A stretch of 64,000 nt of DNA from Euphorbia lathyris (Eukaryota; Streptophyta; Magnoliopsida; Malpighiales; Euphorbiaceae), in contig NC_088913.1 of NCBI RefSeq assembly GCF_963576675.1, positions 83,079,001 through 83,143,000 on the forward strand. Direction: 5' to 3'. The position numbers and the translations under genes are program-made. Below, in pieces: positions 22,838-34,309 of this stretch; position 1 is the first letter of the stretch; every line of letters begins with the position of its first letter. The notes below the pieces were generated by a model. The model was not told the origin of the DNA and did not search any database. It saw nothing but the letters and a program-made list of their open reading frames with translations.

Positions 22838-22849
22838 TGGTATCAGAGC
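22838..22849 (+). other. Primer binding site of element A (tRNA-iMet)
   Basis: TGGTATCAGAGC two bases after the LTR. It is complementary to the 3' end of plant initiator Met tRNA, as in most Copia elements. Confidence 0.95.
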
Positions 22850-22897
22850 TTAAAAGCTCATTGTGAAAGGTTTAACTACCTTGAGCTGATCCCCACT

Positions 22898-24603
22898 ATG
22901 GTTGAAAACAGCACTCGGTTTCTCCCAGGAAACCAGACAACTCAGATCTTACCTGAGGGGATGTCCATTACTCGGCCTCCCCTATTCTTCGGGTCTAACT
23001 ACACCTTCTGGAAGAATAGGATGAAAAACTTTATTCAGGCAACAAATATGAGTGCATGGCTTTCAATAGTCCAAGGCCCATTTGTTCCTGTTGAAGTTGT
23101 GGCTGGCCAAACAGTTGTCAAAGCTGAGGCCAAATGGACAGAAGATGATCTCAAGAAGCTACAAAACCATGCTTCGGCTATAAACATGCTTCACTGTGCG
23201 CTTGATGCTGTAGAATATAACAAGATTTCAGGTTGTGAGTCAGCGCAAGAGATCTGGAAGAAGCTAGAGGTCACCTACGAAGGAACCAACAAAGTAAAGG
23301 AGTCCAAGGTGAACCAGCAGATGAGACTATACGAGCTGTTCGAAATGAACGATGATGAAGGAATCTCTGACATGAATGCAAGGTTTACAAACATCATCAA
23401 CGAGCTCAAGAGACTTGGGAAGATCTTCATTAAGGAAGAACAAGTCAAGAAGATTCTTAGGAGTCTTCTTAAAAACTGGCAAGCAAAGAAGACTGCTGTT
23501 GAGGAAGCTCAAAACTTAACCACCTATAAGTATGATGAACTCATCGGCTCACTGCTGACCCATGAGATCTCGATGAAGAATTTCGAGGTGAAGGAAAAGT
23601 CTGAAGACAAGAAGCAAAATTCTCTTGTCGTGAAAGCTAACTCCACTGATGGAAGCTCAACAGACGATGAAGAGATGGCTATGTTTACCAGAAAGATGAA
23701 AAGGCTGTTCAAAAAGAATGACAGATATTCTAAGAAGCCTTATAAAAAGTTTGATAAGTACAAAGCTGACTCCAGCGACAGCAAGTACAAGAAGGACAGC
23801 TCAAAGCCCATTACTTGCTTTGAATGTCATCAAACTCGCCATATCAAGTCAAGCTGTCCCTCGCTGAGGAAAGAAAGAAAGAACAACAAGAAGGCAATGG
23901 TGGCAACCTAGAGTGATAGTGATGATTCATCATCATCTGAAGATGATGCCACTGAGTCAGCGAAGATTTGTTTCATGGCTGACGAACTTGCTGAGCCATG
24001 TGCTTATGAGCATGCTGACCCCTCCACTGCATCTGATGATGAGGAACATTCAACTGAGGTAATATCACTACCCTTGCTCAGAAATGAAATGGTTAATGCC
24101 CTGAGTGATCTTTACACACTTGTCAAAAAGTGTAATAAAAAGGTTAGAGCACTCAGCATGCGATGTGACGAGGTTGAGGAGGTCAAACTGAGTGACCTTC
24201 GATATCTTCTTCAGGACAACTCAGATTTGCATAGTAACATTGGAATTATGCAAAAGTTTGTCTCTGAGGTCCAATCAGATTCTAAGAAACTGAGAAAGGA
24301 CGTCACATCCATTCAGAACCAACTAAAGGTTCCAAACAAAAGAAATATTCCTCTGAATACTTAGTACCGAAGTACTGGTCAGCAGAGATGGAATCCTCAG
24401 CGGAATATCCAGTGTGACTTCTGTGGGAAGAAAGGACACACCACAAAGGTGTGCTAGCACGCTCAGCACTGGGTGCTGACCAGTCAGTGAGACATCTTAA
24501 ACGGAAGGTCAGCTGTGACTTCTGTGGAAAGAATGGTCATACTATCCAAGTATGCCGCCATAAAATAAAACATGATGCTTTACCTGTTGAACCTAACAAG
24601 TAA
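22898..24603 (+). pseudogene. Element A gag (SIRE-type), broken
   Basis: It starts at the ATG at 22898. The N-terminal part is a Copia Gag domain (FGSNYTFWKNRMKNF near residue 32 through about residue 230) followed by a lysine-rich stretch and a CCHC knuckle (CFECHQTRHIKSSC near 310). An in-frame TAG at 23909-23911 interrupts it. The same frame continues through an acidic region and a helical segment to a second TAG at 24362-24364. Two further knuckles, CDFCGKKGHTTKVC (about 24415) and CDFCGKNGHTIQVC (about 24513), follow; a stop and a frame change separate them. Three knuckles are more than the usual one. The product would not be made whole. Confidence 0.85.
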
Positions 24604-24644
24604 GGACCCAAAAAGAATTGGGTACCTAAAAGTAACTAGTCACA

Positions 24645-27600
24645 TTGCAGGTAAGCCTGAGGTGTGCTGAGAAGTCAAAGATGTGGTGTATTGACAGCGC
24701 ATGCTCGAGGCATATGACTGGTGATGGAACTCAATTCATCACATTTGAGCGTAAACGAGGAGGAAGCGTAAGTTTTGGAGACAACAAAAAGGGTAAGATA
24801 GTAGGGTCAGGAACCATTGGAGGTAATCCTACTATTGAGTCTGTCTCCCTAGTCAGCGGACTCAAATATAACTTACTCAGTGTAGCTCAGCTATGTGACA
24901 GTGGGAGAAAAGTTATATTTGATGACACTGGATGTAAAATATTCGAGGGTAAAACTAATGAGTTAATTTTAACTGCCCCTCGCATTGATAATGTCTTCAT
25001 GCTGAACTTAGAGAAAAAGTTTTCAAAAACTGTATGCTTAGTTTCAAAGGAAGAAAATTCCTGGCTATGGCACAGGAGACTTGGTCATGTAAGCATGGAC
25101 CTCCTGGCCAAATTAGCAAGAAAGCAATTGGTTGAGGGACTGCCAGAACTTAAATTTGCAAGGATCAAGTATGCCACGCTTGCCAAGCTGGAAAACAAAC
25201 CAAACAATCTTTTCATAGTAAAAACATTGTCTCAACTAAGCGTCCATTAGAGTTACTACACTTGGATCTCTTCGGTCCAGTCCAGCCGCTGAGCTTGGGT
25301 GGAAGAAGATTTTCCTTGGTCATTGTAGATGACTTTTCTCGGTACACTTGGATCATCTTGCTGAGTAGCAAGGATGAGACCTTTGAGAAATTTTCAAATT
25401 TGGTAAGAAAACTTGAAAATGACAAAGACCTAAAACTGGCTCACATCCGAAGTGATAATGGTGGAGAATTCAAGAACCAACAGTTTATTGAATTCTGTGA
25501 AACCAGCGACATTGACCAAAATTTTTCTGCTCCTAGAACGCCTCAACAAAATGGGGTTGTTGAAAGGAAGAACAGAACTTTGGTTGAAATAGCCAGGACA
25601 ATGCTGAGTGAGCATAGGCTTCCAAAGTACTTTTGGGGAGAAGCTGTCAACACAGCGTGCTATATTCTTAATAGGGCTCTAGTTAGACCTATACTAAAGA
25701 AAACTCCTTACGAACTTTGGAAAGGACGAAAGCCCAATATTGGATACTTTCATGCCTTTGGCTGTAAATGTTTTATTTTGAATACCAAAGATAGCTTAGC
25801 TAAGTTTGACTCAAAAGCTGATGAAGCTATCTTTTTAGGCTACTCAACAAACAGCAAAGCATACAGAGTTTTCAATAAACGAACTCAAGTTCTAGAAGAG
25901 TCAGTACATGTTGAGTTCGACGAAACTAACCCTGTAGGAAGATATCAGCCGCTGACGAGGATGATCCACACTCAGTACCCGCTGATCAAGATGCAGCCGC
26001 TGAGTCATTCCCTCAAGGGCTGACCAAAGGTAAAAGTGAACCTCAAATTGTTTTCACTGACCAATCTACACCTGCAGAGATTCTTGAAACACAGACAGCA
26101 CAAGACATCAATCTACCAAAGGAGATAAGGGTACCAAGAGGACACTCAGAGAGTGCTATTCTTGATGCCGCTGAGAATACCCTGATGACAAGAAATCAAC
26201 TCAGGAGATACCTCAGCAACGTAGCCTTCGTCTCAGTTCAGGAACCAAGGAACTTCGCTGATGTTGAGTACGATGAATTCTGGATGAGCGCAATGCAAGA
26301 CGAACTTGATCAATTCAAAAGAAACGATGTATGGGAGTTAGTGCCATATATAAGGAGTCAGAAGACCATTGGAACAAGATGGGTCTTCCGCAACAAGCTG
26401 GATGAACAAGGAAATATAGTCAGGAACAAAGCAAGACTTGTAGCTCAGGGCTACAGTCAGCAAGAAGGTATTGACTACGGTGAGACCTTTGCCCCAGTGG
26501 CAAGGCTAGAGGCTATTAGAATTTTATGCGCTTATGCAAGTTATATGAACTTCAAACTGTTTCAAATGGATGTTAAGAGTGCATTCCTTAATGGAGTTAT
26601 AAACGAGGAAGTTTATGTTAATCAGCCTCCAGGGTTTGAGGATCCTAAATTCCCAAACCACTTTTATAAACTCAAAAAGGCTCTGTACGGCCTCAAGCAA
26701 GCACCACGTGCTTGGTATGAGAGGCTGACTAGTTTCCTGCTGACTAGAAATTATGTCAGAGGCAAAGCTGATACAACCTTATTCATTAAGAGAAAGGGTA
26801 AAGACACCCTGCTGGCTCAAATATATGTTAATGATATTATATTCGGTGCTACTAATGAGTCAATGTACAAGGAATTTAGCAAGCAAATGCAGACTGAGTT
26901 TGAAATGTCAATGATGGGAGAACTCAACTTCTTCCTTGGACTTCAAATCAAACAAGGGAAAAATGGCATCTTCATCAGTCAAGCCAAATATGCCAAGGAG
27001 ATATTGAAGAAATATGATCTTGAAAATTGCAAGCCAATATCTACTCCTATGGGCACTGACACTGTCCTTTGTGCTGACGAGAATGGTAAGTCGGTAGACA
27101 GCAAATTGTATCTAGGTATGATAGGTTCTCTACTTTACTTAACAGCGAGTAGACCGGACATTCAGTTCTCAGTATCCTACTGTGCTAGATATCAATCTAA
27201 CCCTAAGGAATCTCATTACATAGCTGTAAAAAGAATCCTTAGATATTTGCAAAGCTCAGTGAACGCAGGTTATGGTATCCCAACATTCATGATTTTACAC
27301 TCGTTGGATACACTGACGCTGACTATGGACGAGACAAGCTTGAACGAAAAAGCACCTCTGGAGGATGTCACTTCCTAGGGAGCTGTCTTTTATCTTGGTT
27401 CAGCAAGAAGCAGGCGTCTGTAGCCTTGTCTACCACTGAAGCTGAGTACATTGCTGCTGGACACAGTGTTGCTCAAGTCCTATGGATTAAGCAACAGCTT
27501 GAAGACTATGGTGTTCAAACAAAGATAATTGAGGTCAAATGTGACAACAAAAGTGCAATTGATCTATCAAAGAACCCAATTCAGCATAGCAGGATGAAGC

Positions 27601-27770
27601 ATGTCAGCATCAGACATCACTTCATTAGAGACCATGTACTCAAGGGTGAGATAAAGCTGACCTATGTCCCAACGGATGAGCAGCTTGCGAATATCTTCAC
27701 AAAGACATTGGCTCGTGAGCAGTTCAGCATACTGAGAGAAGCCATTGGTATGTTTAATCCTCTTCAGTAA
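24645..27770 (+). pseudogene. Element A pol: protease, integrase, reverse transcriptase, RNase H, broken
   Basis: Order is Copia-type. Protease (CIDSACSRHMTGD near 24690) is followed by an integrase finger (WHRRLGH near 25069) that decays into a frame change between 25160 and 25260. The integrase core follows (VDDFSRYTW, SDNGGEF, GVVERKN; 25262-25930). After another frame change near 25940 comes the RT (26185 onward; [29 protein letters not shown]). RNase H comes after a one-base shift near 27270 (STTEAEYIAAG at 27429). The RT catalytic box reads YVND: Asn replaces the first Asp at 26830-26832, an inactivating change on its own. The final frame ends at 27770. The element cannot transpose itself. 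Confidence 0.9.
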
Positions 27771-27773
27771 ATT

Positions 27774-28268
27774 CCAGTTCTAAATATAGATTTATGCTGA
27801 GTGAATTACCATGCTGAATGATCTATGCTATTATCTGCTGAGTGAATAGATGTATGTTGAGTGTTTAATGCTAATTGAATATCACATACTGAGCAAATAT
27901 GCGCACTTAGTAGTTATCTCAAACTGAGCAACCAATTACTTAAACCATCCGTGTGTATAAAACTGACTACTCAGAATATAGAACGTTTAGGATTCTCATA
28001 CTGAGTAAATCGATCCGTTGCACTTAATGCTAAAGCACGCGAATAGCCACCTAGGATGACGTATGCGCTGAATGTGTCATAAATGCCAGTATCCTTGTCG
28101 GTTGACAATCCCAAGGACAAACTGACACATGGATACGATAAGATCCACCTCTCACCTCTATATATAATGGACAAATCCCCATTTTTATCTCTTTACGCTT
28201 ACAGAATTCTCTGGCATAAATATTTTCTCTCTCAAAATCTTCAAATCCTTCAAATATTCTCTGCAAAA
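27774..28268 (+). other. Spacer between pol and third ORF of element A, with candidate promoter
   Basis: About 500 bp, non-coding. 'ctgagtgaatta'-like words recur in the first half. A TATA box (28159-28167) lies about 100 bp before the ATG at 28269 and is followed by a pyrimidine-rich leader ('tttttatctctttacgctt', 'ttttctctctc'). This looks like a separate promoter and 5' UTR. Confidence 0.5.
28159..28167 (+). promoter_or_regulatory. Candidate internal TATA box for element A third ORF
   Basis: CTATATATAATGG context about 100 bp upstream of the likely start codon at 28269, followed by a T/C-rich leader. Confidence 0.45.
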
Positions 28269-31204
28269 ATGACGAACGACTCTGTAAACATCTCCGATGC
28301 CGGTCACCAAACTGTTGGAAACCCTAAGTCTCCTACCCAGCATGATCAAACCAAAGCTACCACACCGAGCAAGAAAACCCAAACTGAGCAAGGTAACTCT
28401 TCCAAGGTGAAGCAACCTAAGCAACGAACCTACACTAAGGTCTATGAGAACGTCAGGGAGTATAAGATGGACTACTCAAGGTGGTTCTCGAAAGAGTTTG
28501 TGGAAACTGAACAACCATTCTGTGAGTGGATCTCTAAGAATGGGTGGACCGAGCTGTTTTCGATCAGCTACAATACCTACACTGACTTGGTAAGGGAATT
28601 CTACCACAACCTTCGTGTTGCTGATGATAACCAGGACTATTTAGCCACCAAGGTAAAGGACAAAACCATCTTCATAAATCCCAAATACTTAGCCAACCTT
28701 TTGAAGCTTAAGAATGAAGGAGCCATTCTTAGAAAGTCTGGAGATCAGGATGTTACTGGGTACTCCACTACGTTCTGTAAACCAACTGGCCATGCTGGTG
28801 AAATCTCTAGAACTTCGATGGGGCAACACCAAAAGATGGCGCACTACCTGCTGACCAATTACATCTACCCTAAGATAAATTGCACCAGCTCAACGACAAA
28901 CTTCGAGCAATGCTTCATATGGCATATGCTGACCTACAAGCCCATCAACATGCCAGTATTCTAGATAGCCGGTTTTCAAAGGAGCACTGGAACTCTAAGA
29001 TTGGGCTCACTCATTACCAAAATCCTCCTTGACCACCGAGTAGACCTCACGGGGGAAACTAAGGGACGAAGATCAGAAATAACTGCTGCTGCTCTGTTTG
29101 CCCTAAAGTTTGATCAGCCAATCAAGAAAGCAAAAGGTGCTCCTGACCCAAAAGCTGCTGCTGACCCAAACGCTGAGGGGACAGTAATAAAAAAGGGCAA
29201 AAGAACTAAGGCCCCTGCTGACAGGAAGAGGAAAGCTGTGCATGGCACCGCTAAGGAAGCTGTTCCCGCTCCTAAGAAGATAAAGATTGTGTCCAAAGGA
29301 ACGACTGCACAAGCTGAGCCCAAGTCAGCTGAGAAAAGACCTAGGCAAGATGAGTCTGAGGCAGATGAAAGGGAAAACGTTGATGAAGAACCTCTGAGTA
29401 AGAAGCAGAAGAACTCTTCGAAGTTAAGTCCACTCGATGCCATTCCTGCTGGCTTCTTTGTTCCCGACGACTCTCGCTATGCTCAGAGTCAAGGTATTGT
29501 CGCTGAGCAACAGAACGATGAAGTTGAACTGGATGATCAGTTCATTGAACAAGTGGAAGAAGAATTAGATGAGGAAGATCAGGATGATAAGCAAGAAGGA
29601 GAAGGAGAAGAGAGTCCTTAGGATGACACTGAGGAGACAGTTAGTGAAGAAGATACTGAGCCAACTCACACTGAGTTGACTGCAGAAGAAGAAGCTGAGC
29701 AAACTGAATAGCAGGATGCTGATCAAGGAGTAAATTCTCCATCTCATTCAATTCAATCAATTCACACTGATCCCACTCCTCCAATGACCCAGGGAAAAAG
29801 AAGAAGACTTGTCAAGGCACACCCAACAACTGTGCTTGACGTCATGGATAACTTAACGCAGAAAAGACCAACCACCGATCCATCGACTATAAAGCTAAAA
29901 TTCTTCAAGAAATCTTCTACTACTCTGCCAGAGCACACTGAAAAGCAAGCCTCTGTTTCTCTTCCACAGGAACAAGACGACTTAGATGCTTCTGAGAACC
30001 CAACTAACACCGAGCCAATTCTCAATGCAGATGCTGAACCTAGCCCTCTACCGGCTAAGGAAATTCCTGCTTCAGTCAGCACTGAACCTATCCAACCTTC
30101 AACAGAAAGTCAGCTTCAGCCTGCTCTGAACCTGCATCTAATGCTGCTGTTCAATCACCTCTCCATCCTCAAGAACAAGTGCAGGTTGACACACCAAGAC
30201 CAGTCAATGACCCCACTGGCACTACAAATGATGCATTGAATCTCACTCCTCCACCAGCTGGTCAAAATAATGAAGACTCATTCAATCACCTCACTGCCAC
30301 TGAGTCTGGTAGAAGGATAATTAACTCGGCTCAGGCCTTGATCCAAGACCTTCATCAAACTTCTGAAACTGCTGCTGGGTCTTCCGATAATGAGTCCACT
30401 CAGCTTCCCCAACTCTCTCAACTTCTCAACGAGGTTCGAGGTTTAAAAGACTTGCTGAGTGTAATGATCAATACCCAAGCCCAACAACTAAAGCAGGCGT
30501 CCATAACAAAGCTGGCTGAACTCCAGCTGACCATGGTTCAACATATCAACTCCCTACAGGGACAATTTCAAGCATTGTCAGCTGCGAACTCAGGGTATGC
30601 AACTTCTGCCAAAGTTCATCAGTTATTTACCCAGCTTCGAACTGAGCAAGAGAAGACAAACCATCAGCTTTCCTCTTACTCCCAATGCTCAGTAGAACAG
30701 ATCGGCGAAGCTGTTCGTCTTCTGAATCTAAACAAGGCAGAGATGGACACTGACCAGATGAAGCAGAATGAGATTCTTCAGTATACACATCAAATCTTTA
30801 CCCATATCCGTCATTCCAACATTCAGCGTCAGTTCTATGACTCATCTTTGCTCAAGATGTTTCATCAAGCTTATGCTGCGCTGACTGATACACTAACTTG
30901 GATGGGTAAATCTCAAGCCTACGCAATGAGCATCCTCAGCGCTGCTGAAATTGGTGTGCCTCAAGAGGTATTCGACGATGGTGTTGCTATCTTTGATGGC
31001 ATAAATGAAAGCACTTTCAAGCTTAAGGAATTCTCAGCTCAAATATCTGAAGTTGCTCAAAACAGCACCTTCAGGCCTCCTCCTCCTCCCGATGCTGCCA
31101 AAACGGGGGAGAAAGAACAAACAGGAAGAACTCAGCAAGAGGCTGCTGGAAGTAGTCAACTTAAGGGAAAGGGCAAACTGAACTTTAAGAAGAAATATCT
31201 TTAG
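28269..31204 (+). pseudogene. Element A third ORF: plant-transposon-protein-like domain plus coiled-coil tail, broken
   Basis: Likely start is the ATG at 28269; an in-frame ATG at 28083 lies upstream of the TATA box. One frame runs to 30239, interrupted by TAG at 28962-28964, 29619-29621 and 29709-29711. After a shift near 30120 the frame ending at 31204 continues. The N-terminal region (about 28440-28960) resembles the 'putative plant transposon protein' domain: KNGWTELFSI, then YNTYTDLVREFYHNLR. A Lys/Ala/Pro region, an acidic stretch (about 29500-29700), a Ser/Pro/Gln region and a helical coiled-coil-like part (30400-31000) with a basic end follow. It occupies the position of the SIRE env-like ORF but has no membrane segment. 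Function is unknown. Confidence 0.75.
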
Positions 31205-31683
31205 TTAAGATAGCTAGTTTCTAAGTCTTAAGTATCCCTGTTTGTTTTGTACAATGCTGACTACTTATTAATACTATGCTTGCATCAAATTTTTCAACTT
31301 GATTAAAATCTTATGTGATGCTGAGCTATTATGTTTTGCATACATCAACTGTGTTTATCATTCTTAATGACTTTTGATTGTATGCTGTTAACACTGTCTT
31401 GTATGATTAAAACATTGTCTTATAAAACTCATTGAACAACAAAATACTCAGCGCTCTCTGATAGTTAAATCTTCCGCTTAAAACTGAGTTAATAGAATAT
31501 GTTTCATGAGCTGACCTTAGTTGAAAACTGACCTAGGACTTACTCGATTAAACCTTAAAATGTTGAGAGTAAAACTGTGTCAGTAGCTCAACCCTTACGG
31601 GGGAGTTTATTAAGTTGTAAAAGGTCAACTATCATGGGGGAGCTCAAAACTGAGTTCTTCACTGAATAGTTTTGCCAACATCA
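31205..31683. other. Non-coding 3' region of element A
   Basis: Sequence between the third ORF and the polypurine tract, with repeated 'actgag' and 'ctgagt' words and several 'gggggag' purine tracts (about 31600, 31636). No gene. Confidence 0.6.
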
Positions 31684-31696
31684 AAATGGGGGAGTT
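31684..31696 (+). other. Polypurine tract of element A
   Basis: AAAATGGGGGAGT directly before the TG of the 3' LTR. Confidence 0.8.
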
Positions 31697-32227
31697 TGTT
31701 GAAACACCTTTCCACATGATTTTGATTTGACAAAATTATTTAAGTATATGATTAAAGAATATTCTAAACACACTAAGTTTAAATGCTTTGATTTATTACA
31801 CTAATGTGTTTGTTCAATGTTGAGTTAAATTGTTTATAAGACATAAAGACTAAAAGGCTAAAGGCCCAAAGGAAAGTCAAAGGCCCAAGACAACTCGGCC
31901 CGTGTAAACAAAACGCTGTCGTTGTGAACAAAACGCAGCTCAGCATGAAGAAGGATCTGGAAGACTTTCTTTATCTACTTCGGAACGAAGCTGCTGAGTT
32001 GGATGACAAAGAGTACAAGACAGCAGCTGAGCAAGGAACACCTTCAAGACAAAGTATTTCTACTTTGGGTAAAGTTCAGAAGACACAGAAAGCTGTCTGG
32101 AAGACTTTGCCATAAAAGGCGAAACATTCCGCCTGTCTGTCTAAAAGCTGCTCAGCACTGATCGAAGACAGAAGATACAATAATCTGATTGGCCAACGGC
32201 ACTGAGCGTGTACTGAGTGATAACGAC
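31697..32227 (+). repeat. Element A 3' LTR, first part
   Basis: It matches 8060 onward and is broken at 32227 by element C. The last five bases ACGAC are repeated at 41929-41933. Confidence 0.94.
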
Positions 32228-34295
32228 TGTTGGAAATAGGGCTAAGGTATAGCAGCGGAAATATAAATTTTTTAGCTTACTTCCTTTTAACCATAGGATC
32301 CGTTAATCGTTATACATATAAAGAGGGATAAGAAGAAATACCTTTCGATTATCAATCTACCGTTGCAAACGAAGTGCCCACAACTTCAAAGGAGATGTAA
32401 ACTGTTTACCAATCTGCCCCTATCCGAAACCGACCTTTCAGACCTCCGAACGACAATCCCTTCGGTGGAAACGTGGAAGAATATGTCTAGAAGCTACTGT
32501 CCAAAAATCGCCACGATCCGACGGTTCAATCTCCGGGAATCCTCGAAATAGTGAACTGACCTGATGTAGGTGAAGAAAAACGAATTTCTCCCTTTTGATT
32601 GTTTTTCCTTCTTTCGTGAACACGGTGAGATTAAGTTAGAATCAACCCTTATGAGATGCAACCAAAATAGATTGCCTCTAATAAATCAACACAAGATCAA
32701 AGAGAAAAGAGATGGAAGAGATTAATCGATTGACGGAAGCCGTATGAATTCTTGTCCACGAACTTGGGGATGGGAATTCACTTTCTCTCTCTAAATGCAA
32801 TTTTCGAAAAACTCAAGTAGGGGAGGAAGAAGCATGGGTCAAAATTCTAGTGAAGGAGGGGTATATATATTAGCTTGTCTCTAAACCCTAGTTAGATAGG
32901 AATAGGTTACTTAATAGGAATCCAATTCGGAATAGGATTTCTAATTATTATCTTACTATATATCTAATATAATTAGGATAATAATAAATAACCTATTTAG
33001 ATAATAATAGGAGTATATTAATCTAATTAAAACTCCTAACTTGATTATCTCTTAATTAATTTAATCTCACAATCCTAATCAAATTAGGATGAGTGGAATA
33101 AATTAATTCCTTGCTTAATACATATAAATTTCGGCCCCCATCCCTCCATATGGGCCTTATTGGGCTCAATTGGGCTTCCATCTATTAATCATATCCATCT
33201 CTCTTTTGTTTCCAAGTCTTATGTGTGATCCATTAGGTTCTTACTACTTCTGGCCGTATGCAACTATTAAATTAATTTCTTCAAGAATTATATTTAATCC
33301 TTGCATAACGGAATGATGAACAGAGCATATTATCGGCATGTCCGTAATCATTCCCCCAGAGTCCGTTAAGAAGACAGGTTGATTCTGCCGTTAACCCTTC
33401 CGTATTAGTTACAGTATAATTCGATCCTTTATCAACTACATCCTTGAACTGAATCTTATGACTATGGATGATGTCAAGTCACATATAGCGAGACGTTCGT
33501 TTTACTTGTACAGGCCGAGTCAACTCAAATAGATAGGTTAAGTGAAATCTGTATTTCTACTCTTAAACTATCACCTTGCAAGGATTTAGAGTCGAGTCTT
33601 CCACAAGCGATCCTTGGACGTATCTCCCATTCGTCGGGGTGATAAATGCTCAATCCAATGTATAACTACCCTGACATTACCTCCTGTGACACCCAACCTC
33701 TGCAGTTCACACCCCAGAGTCATCTCTGTTAAGGATCGTGGGACCACGCGATCAAAGTCTCACATTCAGTAATTCAGGATGACCAATTAACATTCCTTTG
33801 AGTCTGGGGATGATTTATACCTATTAATACCAATGAGATGAAAATGTGACAAGGACGAATCTACCCATCCTGTTATCTCAAATCGGATCCCCAATCCTAA
33901 TGAACGACGTTTCATCGGATCTATGTAACTGTCCAGATATCTATATATATGAAGCTTGTGAGATCAGCTTTCTGTCGGACAGAAGACATTGTTACATACA
34001 AGTCTCAATAGTGATATATCAATCCTAAACATATCACTTGACTTGGGGTGGTTTTAAGTTTATTAGTTTATTATAAAGTTTTGTCTCACTTCATGCTTGT
34101 ATGAACACTTTATAATCACTTTAAACAAACTTACGAATTTCCTTTTATTAGACTTTATTTAGTGCTTTAAAAGGGATCGCCTTTATATAGTTATAAAACA
34201 TATATATCTTATTAAAACAAATGATATAAAGAACAATTCATTTACAATAAGTTTGTATCCTGCAACAATTGTCTATAGGACACTAAACCCCAACA
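32228..34295 (-). repeat. Element C 3' LTR
   Basis: 2,068 bp, TGTTGG...CCAACA on both strands. The short ORFs seen in it (for example 32363-32551) occur identically in the other LTR and are not genes. A TATATATA stretch near 32865 on the reverse strand may be the TATA box. Confidence 0.94.
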
Positions 34296-34306
34296 TACTC
34301 CCACTT
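34296..34306 (-). other. Polypurine tract of element C
   Basis: On the reverse strand CAAGTGGGAGTA immediately precedes the LTR. Confidence 0.7.
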
Positions 34307-34309
34307 GGA

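Noticed and set aside
32363..32551. Short ORFs in element C LTRs (32363, 32438, 33846 and their partners near 39995-41661)
   Set aside because: LTR sequence with no domain; identical pairs follow from LTR duplication.
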